Part shown: positions 26,120 to 38,354 of the stretch, piece after piece | How the letters are laid out: each line of letters starts with the position of its first letter | Numbering within the stretch: position 1 is the stretch's first letter | NCBI GenBank assembly: GCA_022829145.1 | Contig: CM040745.1 | Span: 34,316,406 to 34,380,405 of the forward strand | DNA length: 64,000 bases | Direction: 5' to 3' | Origin: Albula goreensis | Taxonomy: Eukaryota > Chordata > Actinopteri > Albuliformes > Albulidae | The notes under the pieces: model-generated | Databases searched by the model: none | What the model saw: the letters and a program-made list of their open reading frames with translations, nothing else | What the model was told of the DNA's origin: nothing | Translations under genes and position numbers: made by a program

Positions 26120-26325
26120 AGGATGTGTACAGGATATTAGGAACAATTATTTCACACAACGAATCGACAAAACTTGGAACAGGTTGCCTGGTCATGTAGT
26201 TGAGGCAGAGACCCTTGCTGTGTTCAAGTGCAGGCTTGATGCAGTACTGGAAACTCTTTGTTGGAATGGCAAGCTTTGTTGGGCCAAATGGCCTGTTCTC
26301 ATCATTATATGTTTTTATGTAGAGA
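26120..26325 (+). mobile_element. LINE 3' end (CR1/L2-like reverse transcriptase C-terminus)
   Basis: From 26148 one frame reads YFTQRIDKTWNRLPGHVV, followed by EAETLAVFKCRLDAVL. This is the typical C-terminal signature of ORF2 of CR1/L2-type non-LTR retrotransposons (FFxQRVVxxWNxLPxxVVxAxSxxxFKxRLD). It is followed by gggccaaatggcctgttctc, a 3' tail I recognise from fish and other vertebrate LINEs. Only the last part is present, as expected for 5'-truncated insertions. The upstream 26100-26147 portion is less certain. It is a dead fragment. Confidence 0.8.
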
Positions 26326-29300
26326 GGGTTGCAAGTTTCATGGTTTCAAACCCCCAGCAGACCTACCCAAATTGCACATGGGAATACGTTCACTGATGGA
26401 AATTAAGTTATGCCTGAAGCTAACGTTCCTTTTGTCTTGATCCAAAAATAGGAAGGACACAAGTAAAATTCCATGAAGAAATGTTTTTAAACTTGTATCT
26501 AAAGCTTGATATTGCATAGTTATTGAATCATAAAAAAGGTTCTACAAAAGGCTCATGATGAAGAAGTGAGTTCACGATAATTCTGCTGAAGACTTCATTT
26601 GGGGACATCACATTTTCACGATGTGGAGGTAAGACTATAGTCTTATTTTCTTGATTTTTGGAAATACACATTTCCCATTTACTCACCTTGGAAAGATTTC
26701 TTTTTCTATCATAACTAGTGCATGCACATTGTGATATTTTCGATCATTTTAAGAGGAAAACTGCTCAAGTTTAGGGGCATGCAATTTTCTGTTTTTGCCA
26801 GAAAACGGACACTTGCCTGCACTACTGCCTGTGTGTCTAAGTTCACAGGAAGCCCATCCTGTCCCCCCTCTCCCTCAATCCCCCCATCACCACCACCCCC
26901 CTCCTTTACTCTTTACAAATGTGTGCTAATGGGTTTCCCCATACATGTCTAATTAAAAAAAAGGATTTTTTGATGACTTGCTTACAACACAAACCACGGG
27001 TGACTACGGGGGTCAATGATAATCCGTCGCTCAAACCGAGCAGAATTCAGTGCAGTGCAGCCTCAGGTCAGCTTTTGTGCTCATTTCACATGCTTAGCTT
27101 ACGATCAACTCCATAGTGGCATTTACTATACGAACTCATAAATCGTTGTCAAATCCATCACAACAAACCATGACATTTCAGGTCAGAAGGGCTAACATGT
27201 CTGAGGAAAGTGTTTGGATTGCACAGTTTGTCTGTATTGGCCACGTATGTTCTATAACTGGGCTCGACAGTCTTTAACTCAACTCTCCAGCGGCGAGACG
27301 GCTTAGCCTTCTAAAGAAGCCACATATTAGGCATTAATTAACAGTCATTCAATTGCTGTGCCTGATTCATTTAATTTAGCGCTCATTAGATGAGCAATAA
27401 CTTCACACAAGTTCAAGTTGACGGCGCGCATGGCAGTCGTGTCTTTTGACAAATACTTGACTGATTTATTCGTCATTGTTGATAAGGAAGAGCAAATAAT
27501 GCATTCCTTTCTATCAGAAACAGAATGTGATTTGTGAATTGTTAATTTTACTTTCACGAAACCAAGTTGACTGAAACAGGTGGGGCCATTGGTTTAAAAA
27601 AATGTCTGCTCATTACAGTTCAGAGGTGGGAGGGTCCAAATCATGTCTCGCCATCTGTGATTGGCTGGGACCAGGCTGGGAGACTGCCACTGCTTGTGTT
27701 CCATAGCTACATAAAAAAGGGTGGAAAAATGTAATATCAAAGAACACCCAAAATTAAACCAGACAACCGAAACCCTCCTGCTGAGAAAATAATCACAGGA
27801 ACAGAGAGGACAAACTAAAGGTGGCCGGAGCTACAGCAAAAGGAGATATAAAATCTATAGAACAACAGCAAACCTGAACGTGTGGTTAGATTTTAAATTC
27901 AAAGCGTGTCCCCAAACTGAAGAAAATGAAAAGTCCTTTAACACTAACTGGCATTCATTTGTACAGTCTTAAACTGGTGCCACCTCTTGTTTTGACCAAT
28001 GGTCCTCATGTTGACGGATGACTGGACAATATGAAACAAACAGAATACATAAAGTAAACATATTCAATGCAGGTAGCGTGTGACAGAAGCAGCGCAGATG
28101 AATGATTGATGGAATTAGTCACTTGCTAGTTTCCAGGGAAACAGTGGACACCTGGCGATTTGGCAACAGGTGTGGAGGCAAGGAAAGCCCCTCCATACGG
28201 ATGGCTGCCGAACCCACCTGTCTACATAGGGGTCAGTAAGGAGACAGCTGTCCCAAACGAACCACCCATTTTCAGTGGGCCAGTGCCAGGACAGATTTGT
28301 GGGAGGTGCCGAAATTATGGTTCATTTTCTCTTCACTTCGCAGCAGTTGTTCCCTTGGTGCAGGATAAAACGCTAAACTGCAAACATTTGATTACTGCTC
28401 ATTTCTCAAGAATGGTGATCCTAATTAATTATTATTAGCACGACGACTAAACATGATAGTAGTAAGATTAATATAAATATTAATAATGACAGTAACGACG
28501 ATTATTATTACGATCAACACCACCTCCAGATGATATGGCTGACTCGAGAAGAATGTGCTATACAGTGCCTGTTTTAAATTCCTTAAACATTACGGGAATG
28601 TACACATGGCTTTTCAGGTAACATCAATTCGGCTAATCGAAATCACTCCTTTACTTAAACCAGCTATATTCAATCTCTATTATTTGTCAGATATTGACCA
28701 TCAGGTGATCACCATTTTCTCAAAGGGCATGCTCATGGGGCTAGGCTAGGCTATGCGCAATGACATATGGTGACATTAAGGCGATATGTGACTGCTGTAA
28801 GGCAAGGCTACAGGATCTGTGTTAGTAATGGGTTTCAATGCAGATTAGGATGCACTGAAAAAAATGTCATAACCGACTTTGTTAATGTTGCCACACAGTA
28901 TGGGGTGTCACCAGTCATGAGAAGGTGAGGCTCAATTTTACATAAAAATAAAATCATGCCAAATGTATTCAGCAGCAACTTAAATATATCCACTTTTGTG
29001 TATTAAAACAAGAATAAAATATGATGCATGTTTGACATTAGTTATTTTGTCCTTCTGTGCAGTACTCCTGAGGTTTTCTTTAAGACAGATCTATATTCAA
29101 ACACCTTCTGAATGCAACTGCATCTCTGCTTTTAAGTACCTCCCTTCGGTCCAGAAATCAAACTGTTCAAAGAAAAGCCTGCTGTTGGCTATAGAATGCT
29201 GATTTTAAAAAACGAGGATTAAAAATAACCAACATACTGTACACATCCCTCAGAGAGGTCAGAGAAGAAACTCATACCTATTCACCGAGTGCCTCTTTAC

Positions 29301-29815
29301 GCTCCAGATTCTTTTTTCCCCTTTGTTGTTAAGTGTGAAATTACAAAGTGCAATCACCCTGTAAAATCTGAGGAGATTCTTCAGAAGCCTCTCTGTATTC
29401 AAAGAGGGTCCAAAGGGAGGAAAAGCATACAGAGATGCACAGAACACACACATAGATGCATTATTGGAAACCCAAGTAAATATCTTTGCTGATAATGGAT
29501 GATATACTGCAGCAGAAGCATTGCTTAAAAAAACGATACACCCAATAAGCCAGGGGTGTGGGAAAGACAGAAGAACGTCAATACTCTTAACATTATACTG
29601 CCACAATTATGGCCCAGTATCCCAGCTAAGGGTTGACACAAAATGTCTCAAAAGGTAAATCAATATGGACAGAATCAATACTGACCAGAGAGGGCAGAGA
29701 CCATGGATTTCTACATAGCGAAACTATCAAAAGAAAGTAGGAATATCACTTGTGTTAATGTTACAAAAGTCCCCAAATACAACACCGGAGCATAAAAATA
29801 TTAAATACAAAAAAG

Positions 29816-29841
29816 TTTTTTTTTTTTTTTTTTTTTTTTTT
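29816..29841. repeat. Poly(T) run
   Basis: 26 consecutive T residues, the longest homopolymer in the window. Confidence 0.95.
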
Positions 29842-30284
29842 ATTTCAGTCTGAATACTCTTTTTCAAAATCTTTTGTGGCTCTGACCCAAAGAGTTTACT
29901 TAAATAGCTTAAGCTTGGCTCTGCTGCCGGGGCTGATTTAAAAAAGAAAAAAAATATGACTTTGCTTGAGTAATTAATGAGAGTGACCTTACAACCCAAG
30001 TAATTTTGCCATGCTTCGCTAATGATATCTATATATAACTACATTTCAGTCAGGTTACTTTGCAGTGCGGGTGCATTAGATGTCTACACCAGTGCTGGCA
30101 GTGCTCCTTAAATCTCATGGCACTCACCCCACAAATTTCATTAATTTATTTAAAACCACACCGGACCCAAAAAGTGTCTCTCTCTCGCTGTGAGGTTACA
30201 AAACCCTTGCCATTTCAAGGCTTTGGAACATTGGTTATAAAACCCACTTACTTTCCACTTTAAATCTGGTAATAATTACTTGTT

Positions 30285-30350
30285 TATCTATTTATCTGAG
30301 AACATTTGATGATGAGGACAGGCTATTTAGCCCAGCTTGGCTAACATTTA
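30285..30350 (-). mobile_element. Second copy of the LINE 3' tail, opposite orientation
   Basis: The reverse complement reads caagctgggctaaatagcc then tgtcctcatcatcaaatg, which aligns with caagctttgttgggccaaa and tggcctgttctcatcatta at 26271-26310. Only the tail is recognisable. Flanking sequence up to about 30660 may belong to the same insertion but I cannot confirm it. Confidence 0.55.
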
Positions 30351-33159
30351 CCCACAATCCATAGAGTATTTAGAGGCACACTTGTTCATTTGAACTGTTC
30401 TTCCTGGGTTCATACACAAATATAATAGGAAATAGAGGCAAACATTGGCTGTGGACAATAACAATCTGTATCAGGGGCATAAAAATAACATAAAATGTAG
30501 AATAAAAAAATAAAAAAATAAAAAAAAAACACCAGTTCATGGAAAGGGCTGCAGCACTGGCTGTGCTTACATCTTTACCTCTCTTTTGAAAGCCTGTCTG
30601 TTGCTGCCTAATTATACATCTACTGATAAGCCCTGCCACAGTCTTTCAGCACAGTGTGCAGATGTATGCTTCCCACAGTTTGTTTTTGCTTTTTTGTAAA
30701 TGAAAATTTATCAAGATGCCACATATCTAGTTTTATAATTGTGTTGTGTTTCTTGTTAGAAGCTTTTTATGTTTATCAGTGGGCTTCCTGGACTCACGTG
30801 AAATCATTTTTAATATTTTCTTTACATTCTATAAAGTGCATCTGAAAAACCAAAGTGGAATCCATGAAACATGCATGCACACCTGACTCTGTGTTTATTA
30901 ATGCGAATGTAATGATGAATGTCAGTTTGTCTTAAATTTAACACGTGCGTGTCATTTCAGTTTATGACTTAGCAAATGAATGACCTGACAATCCCATAAA
31001 AGGAAAGCTGACATCAGTATCATTTGCAAAACAAACCAAATAAAAAGGCAGATGAGATATTTGAAAGTCTGAGACTAGAGGTACCACTGTCATAAGTCAA
31101 TAAAAGATAAAATACATTTCATGAGCGTGGTTATTTGTGCACATCCATGCTTTATGCATAAGGCGACATGCTTCTGAGAAGACAAAATGTCCTTTCAGTA
31201 AGCTCCCACTTCAGTGTTAACCATTTTAAGTTCTTGAGCATTTTCAGTGTTGATGTACTGTTATGTGTGGTATAATGACTGAGCATCTCAAACCCAGCTG
31301 TCAGGCTTCATTCTGTGAAACCCAAACGACAAAAACTACTGTATCAAACTTAAATCGAATAATTCTCTCCACTAGGATTAAATGTATTTTGTGTTGTAAA
31401 TGTAGTTTTAAATGTAGTCTTAATTATATTTGTCAGAATCCAAGCTCTGTGAAGAAAGATGAAAGTTTTTGAAGGGTCTTAATGGAGATGGCTGGGTTTA
31501 CTACAAAAAACCTTAACTACAAGCCAGGCAATTCCAGACAATATCATGAGTACTATGGGCAAATTCAATCAATTCTTGCAGAATGGGGCCACCAACCAAC
31601 ATTGTTCACAAATAGGTTTATTTCTGTTAGGGATCTCAAAAGAACTAGGTTTCATCGTGTCAACATTCTGGAAGATCTAGAACATATGTAATCCACACTT
31701 GTTCACCAGACAAGAATGTGGGGAGGAAGCTGCAATGTAGTTTCCAATTAAGTATGGTGGGTAGAACATTTTTTTGTCTTTATCCTCTGGTACTTGAGGC
31801 AATTTCCCCTCATGGAGGAGGTGGCGGCCAATTATGGCCCACCAGACGGAGGTGAGAGTAGAAGCATTAATACCGCTGTCATTGGATGTCTGCAATACGG
31901 TCACTTAATTAGCACTTCTCCACTCTTCCCCCAGAAAGAGTGCGAGGATGTCAACCTGGGGACTGGTCGCTTCTAATTACAGAACTGTGGCGGGGACCGC
32001 GATCGGGGCGCGAAATCGCTGCGGTGTCTCTTTGAAGCGGAGAGAGGGCACTCAACCCCCACGGGTTACACCTGCGGAATCGCTCGCCAGTAAAGTCATA
32101 AGCTGAAACACCCGTAAGACGGCCTTGCATGACTGTTATTCAGATAGTGTGCCGAGCTATGCGATGCTAGAGTACACAGCCATTGAAATGATAGTGTGTA
32201 TTGTTGCTGTTAAAATGGGGTTTTAACCTGAGGTTTTCAGATCTTTGTCATGCACTGCTGTTGCATCCTTGAGCACAGGCACCAATCCTGACTTGCCACA
32301 GAGAATTTCATCAATTACAAACCAGATGGAACCACAAAGATCATTAATATTCTATGCTTTTCAGATGAAGACAGAATTCTTTAGCAGAAACACATCTACA
32401 TTAAGGAGAATGCCAAAAAAAAAGTACAATCCTGGCCTAAATGTACCCACAAATCACTCAATAACAAACGGAACACTTCCCTGGCTCCGGCCCTGAAATG
32501 TCTCCTGTGCGTTTCTGTAGATTCAGTCAATCCTTTTCAGCGACATCTTTACGTACGAGATGGGACACGAGCGCCATTGTTTCTGGCTCTAAATACAGCA
32601 GAATAGCAAGGGTTTGAATGGACATAAATACTCAAATCCTCGTTATGGTGAAAGAATGTAGCTGTACAATAGCGGCATACACAATAGCGTTAGCACACAA
32701 TGGCGTAATGCAGACCAAACGGGGACATTATGACAGAAAGAAAATAAATCTGAACAGGCGAGATTACACTTCTCGTGAGACAACGACTGAGAACAGTGAA
32801 ACTCACGCTTGCCTTCGATTCTTTCGTGACTGAAATCTGCTTTTCTTTGCCTTGATTCCCCTTGCATGTGGCTGTGGCCAAGCAGACCAAAAACACAATC
32901 GACTCTGACCAAATTGTTTCACAGTTAGTTTTAAAAAACATCAGTAACTGAAAAGAAGTACATTCTCCGAGCAAAACAGGAGGTGATGTCATGTTATCTC
33001 ACAGTCAAACCTCTGCAAGATTCAGGCACTTTGGTGTTCTGTGGCCCATATTCTCAAAGCTTTAAAAGTAGTACTGATCTGGGATCAACTTTTTCCCTGT
33101 CACAATCCTAACCTTATCCAAGATTAGCTGAAAGGTACAAGATGCACCTAGTCTTGTTA

Positions 33160-33295
33160 AGGGCAAATATAACTCAATCAAAATAGACTTTTAACCTTAA
33201 GGACGTATTCTATTTTATAATGAAAAGAACCCATTCCAAAGGACATACTTGCTTGTCTCCAATAAAATAGAAAATACACAAAGAAACGTATGCTG
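33160..33295. repeat. Unclassified dispersed repeat, related to 17500-17610
   Basis: Shares attctattttataatgaaaa and cattccaaaggac with 17530-17570. The tgcttgtctccaataaaat block here occurs inverted at 17580-17600. A weaker relative lies at 16880-16950 (atattctgtttaataatgaa, cttccaaaggag). The same-plus-inverted arrangement suggests a small palindromic element. The segment just before it (33045-33100, ttctcaaagc then tctgggatcaac) also resembles a dispersed fish repeat. Confidence 0.4.
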
Positions 33296-34244
33296 TATTG
33301 TAACATCTGTTTTGATCCAATCAGCACTCCAACACAAAGACATACAATGAATACCCGATGGTTAATAGTGACAGCTATAGTAATGAATCAACCAAAAATA
33401 GCAGAGTATCACTTTCTAAAAATGAACAACAAACACAGCAAGGACAAAGAGCCATGTCTCCAAAGACGCTTTGTCATTTCTTTGTCATTACAGAATGTGT
33501 GATTAAAAAGAAGGCATCGCACATGTACTGCAGTGAATTAGCTTATTCTTCGGGTGCAATTGAGAGAAAAAAAATGGCTACATCACAACAATCTCCATCC
33601 ATTACCGTTAGAGCAAAAATGCTAATTACAGATATTTGGTTTGTAAAAACTGGACTTTAATGAATTTGCAAAAAGAGAGATTCCTGTCCTGCTACCCTAC
33701 AGCTAGAAAATAAACAAGGATTAACATGGAAAAAAAGCCAGCAAAAGTAATTAAGCATAATGATTTCTAGTTCCAAAACTGGAGTGTGAAATTACTCATG
33801 TTAAACTGCAATTGATCCCTTGCATTTCTACAGGCACATGGAGACTGGGTCAGGCTTGAGTGAGATTTTTCTCAGAAACACACAGCGCACAAAATGAACA
33901 CTTCACCGCTGACCTAACTTTGTGCCTGAATTACGATTTTACATTTAATTCCACTTAAAGAGCAGAACAAAGGCATCCAGGAAGAGGGGAAGAGGTTTCC
34001 AAATGGGAAAAAATATATCACTTGTTGATGAAGAAATTCTGAAATTGCAGTCATATACATTATTTTTTTATGTTTATTTTTCAGGATTTTCCCTGGTATC
34101 ACATCCAAACTCTTCAGCCTCATGTAGCAACCCTCTCCCATGTACCTGAGAGGAGGCTGCCATGAAACTGCTCTGACTCACGTGACGACACTCCCCTTCT
34201 TACCACACTCCAGATACACCTCCAATTACATACTGACTACGCTG

Positions 34245-34495
34245 ATGCAGGTTGACGATGTTATCATATATTCTGTTCAGGTACCTCGTCGACCAGGAGT
34301 GGCCGCTAGAGAGCAATGAGACTAACAAACCTACCTGGCCTAACCCCCATCTTTCCCTGGCAAAGCTTGGCCATGTGTTTTCGTGTGAATGCAGACCTCT
34401 GGCCATAGCTGGTCATGGCACAGCTGGGACTCCAACACCCAGTCACAGGGCTCACATCTGCTGCAAAAGCGAACTGCTTGAGCCACTCGGAGGCC
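34245..34495 (-). mobile_element. Decayed tRNA-derived SINE
   Basis: The minus strand from 34495 reads ggcctccgagtggctcaagc, which resembles the head of fish SINEs whose 5' end is ggcctcccgagtggcgcag. Some 40 bases later there is a damaged B box (gttggagtccc). The 3' part down to about 34245 (gggggttaggccaggtagg, ctctctagcggcc) fits the body of such an element, but the left limit is a guess and no target-site duplication was found. Confidence 0.55.
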
Positions 34496-35343
34496 TAGAC
34501 TGTGGTCATACGTTTTTAAAGTAGTATCTGTAAATAATATGCACCCAGAGTTTCTTAATCAGGCCTGCATTCAAACAACTTCTATCTATGAAAGATAAAA
34601 TCCACTGTTATTATACAAGTCTATCAGGTGTGAGCGAAAGGCAGCGCTTGCAAACACAAAGCATATCATCATATCCTCTTCTGCTGTAACACTACATTGA
34701 CTATTAATGCGGATGCCATCGCTCTCATTTGCATTATACTGGTGCGTTGCCGTGGGTTGAACAGTGGTGCACTGCATGCATGATTATTGACGAATCAAAG
34801 CTGAATGCGTGTGTGAAATGCGATTGCTCGTGTACACAAATTTTACGGTTAAATTTACAGCAGAGCGCATCTGCCCTCCCCACCCAATACGAGTTCAGCA
34901 GGATTTTTAAATTCAGTAGGCATCGTCCATACCCATTGACAGACATTATGGCCGTTAGAGCTTCAAAACGCCCCTGACTGACCTATCAAACCCGCCGCAT
35001 ACATTTGCCTCATCAAAGAGCAGGAGAGGAGGGAGCGCGGCGCTAACAGGCTGTTAAACTGTAGCACCGTGGGAGGGCCGGGGGTAAACAAAGATCTGAG
35101 GCCTTCACCTTTACATCCACCTCCACTCCTGCGGCTCCTCCAGACCTGACAGCTACAAAGTTAACTAAAGTGCATCGAAAATCACTCCAAAACAGGGAGA
35201 GGTAGCAGAATGTACTGGGGACATGTTTTGTATACAGTTTGTAGTCGCAGGTTTCATTTTTGTTTTGCTTGCTGAATTGAATCGGACAACAATGGTTCAC
35301 TGGAGACACTGGAGGGCAGTTGAAGAGACATCAGCCTCACGTT

Positions 35344-35388
35344 TCTCTTAAACCTTGTGAATCTTGTTTTTCTTCTCTTAAACCTTGT
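35344..35388. repeat. Direct repeat of 15 bp, period 30
   Basis: tctcttaaaccttgt is found at 35344-35358 and again at 35374-35388. Confidence 0.85.
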
Positions 35389-35859
35389 CCTGTGTCCGTA
35401 CCATGTTAATGTAAAATTAGCATTTCTGCATGTTGCGGCTATCCGATCCCACAGCCATTCACTGTGTTTGAGGGCTCTGTCTGAAAGGAGGCGCATGCAG
35501 CCGTTTGTCTCTTACCATTAACGTATTTATTCTGTGGGGATTCTCAGCCATGTTTAAAAGTGGCGGCCATGCTGAAAACTTAGCACGCGCTAAACACCAA
35601 GGTGGGATTTCACAGGGGCGATCTCCCTTGTTGAGAGGAAGTAACCCCCCCATCCATTTCTCCAGTCCCCTCATGGCAAGTATCAGCTCGGCTCTCTCTA
35701 GTGTCATCCCTTGTTACGGTCTGAGATTGACTCTGAGCTTCACATCAGTAATCAGATCTATGGCAAGCGGGTTACTCTCCACTGCAAGACAAATATACGT
35801 CAGCCAAGACCTCATTTACTGCCAAGAAACCGATCCCTCATGGAAAAACTGTCTGTATA

Positions 35860-36278
35860 AACGCACACGCACACTTTTACGCAATGTTCTCAAACAACAT
35901 GCAAGCGTTTGTGCGCACGTTCTGAAAGATACACATTCATGAGCACATACTCCAACACACACACATTTAAAGATATGCAGTCGTCGTCAAACATCCTCTA
36001 ATACTGCGCAAATATACAAACGTAAATACACATGTGTCAGTGCATAACTAAACGCATACATACACATGTCCACCCTCCACAAACAGACATGCACATGTAT
36101 TCGATATGCATTTGATAACACAGTCATCTATGCACATTCACACAACGCAAATACAAATACATAAAGGGCAAACATTAGCTCACATATGTACGAGTGCACA
36201 CCCACACATGTACCACACAGAAACACGCCCCCACACATACACATGGCAACGTTCAGGGGAAATCATTTTTTTGTTACG

Positions 36279-36321
<43 letters not shown>
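35860..36321. repeat. Eroded CA-rich tract ending in a pure (CA)n
   Basis: The 36277-36321 part is a clean CA tract with CGCG at its start. The preceding 400 bp are enriched in cacac, acatac and acatgt words without a fixed period, as expected for an old decayed microsatellite. Confidence 0.8.
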
Positions 36322-36323
<2 letters not shown>

Positions 36324-38316
36324 TTCCTCTCTCATGCAAAACCCTGGAGAAATAAAGAAACTAATTATCTCTGAATAATATTCACATGCTCGGCTTCGGC
36401 AGAGTGCTCAGTGGGAAAAAAAACGTATACATTAAATATTGATCTTTACGTGGGCCTAGCTTTGCTGTACATTTAGCGAAAGATTGCGAGGGCGTATGAA
36501 AGCACCGCCCCCTACCCCTTCATTCATCGATGCTCACTTTTTTGCGAACATCTAACACCAGTCACAGCATAACAAACAAATTTTCAAATGAATGAGAGGT
36601 TTATGCAGACAAACTGCCCTAGATGAATTGGCCTTGTCTGCAATATTTTAGAGAAAAATAAAGGACAAAGAATTCCAAATATGGCCTCACAAAGGACATC
36701 TTTCCCCACGGCAAAATCCTTCAGGACTCTCTCTCTCCCTCCCTCCCTCTCGTAACTGCTTTGGACAGCCTAATTATACACTAGCTATTAAAAGTGCAAT
36801 TAGCCCTTACCATCACTCAGCACCCTTCATATGTTAATGAGTCTACTTCAGAGGGACTGACTTCCCTAATGGTCAGAGAGTTCCAGCGCAGTCAGTTAGC
36901 CTGGGAGGGTGAAACCTGGCAGAGAAGTGCCCACTGGATCCCATTTAAACACGAGAAATGGCCACTGTCTAAACAAACCACCAGTGGATACGTGGCACAG
37001 TGTGGCGTTAAGTGGTGCATTCGGGTTATCGGATTGGCGGATATGACAAGTGCACAACTGTGCGCCCTGGTATCCTCTTCTGGGAGGTGATAAGTGGATG
37101 CTTTCAGGTAAAGAGTATAAATTACGGTTTACCGGAATAACAACGTCCGCGGACATATAATAAAGTCGAGTGAAGCTGGTGGATCTTTTACTTTTAGTGA
37201 AATTGAAACTGCGACGGAAGACTTCAAGGCATGTTTTCTCAGCCCAAAACTAATCAGCAATATGTCAAGATGAGGAAAACATAATATTTTAAGCCAATCA
37301 CTGTGGTCTTTTTGTAATGAAGTGGGATTTATAGTGACAATTGCCTTCTCGGCACAAGCATACGTGTTAAATTTACTGCTACTCCGTCCCATTCATTTTC
37401 CATCCTTTCTATATACAGGGGTAGACTAAATAAGGGAAACAAAAGATGAGTATTTATACTTACAATTACAAAGGAGTGTGTAGATGTACTCTATATTAAT
37501 GCCACTATTTGTAATATCAAACACAAGAGGTCAGAGAACTGTGTTTAAAAAGTGTGTCATCAATTAAACGTTTATGTTGTAACTGAAATTCTAAACACTG
37601 TGACACATTTGAAAAGTGTTCAGCTTGTGCTCAAAACATAAACATCTGGATTTTGAGTACGCTCTTCCAACACTCATTAACTATGACAAAAAATTCCCAG
37701 AGTGAAAGCACAATCAACGAACATTAACTCATCCATTCCCTTATTTCAAATGACATTATGTGGAATTGACACTTGTTATTCAGTTCGAAAATGCTCCTTG
37801 TATATAGATATCTATTGCTCATACTTTAAATAATAAGCATTTAGAAAGTTGTTTATCTGCCAAATAACTTTAGTTTAACCCATTTACTACAACAGTATTC
37901 TCTCTCCTAGGAATGAAGCTACCAACCTTTAGGTTATGAGTTCATCCTCTTCACAACATTGCAATGTCAAAATATTTATCAACAGACAGGCTAATTGCGC
38001 ACTCATACAGTGACTTCCTGTCAATTACGCAGGGTCCCCGAGACAGAACTATCAACATGATAAATGTCTTTCTAACTGCAGCCAATCCAGTCTCAGGCAC
38101 ATACAGTATATGACACTGTGGTCTACAGATCGCCCCCCTCTGCACACCCCACACCCCTTCTTCCACCAACGTGGCCATCAGATACAGCTGCCTCTCTCTT
38201 TTCGCGACAGACAGGAAATTGCAGGTTCTCACGCACGGGAGAGATGGCGGTGGATCCGATGAGAAACTGTCAATCTGGGAAAGCTCCCCATCTCAGGCAA
38301 AAGAGAGCGAGTGAGG

Positions 38317-38318
<2 letters not shown>

Positions 38319-38350
<32 letters not shown>
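38319..38350. repeat. (GA)n microsatellite
   Basis: Sixteen GA dinucleotides, preceded by a purine-rich stretch from 38300. Confidence 0.97.
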
Positions 38351-38354
<4 letters not shown>

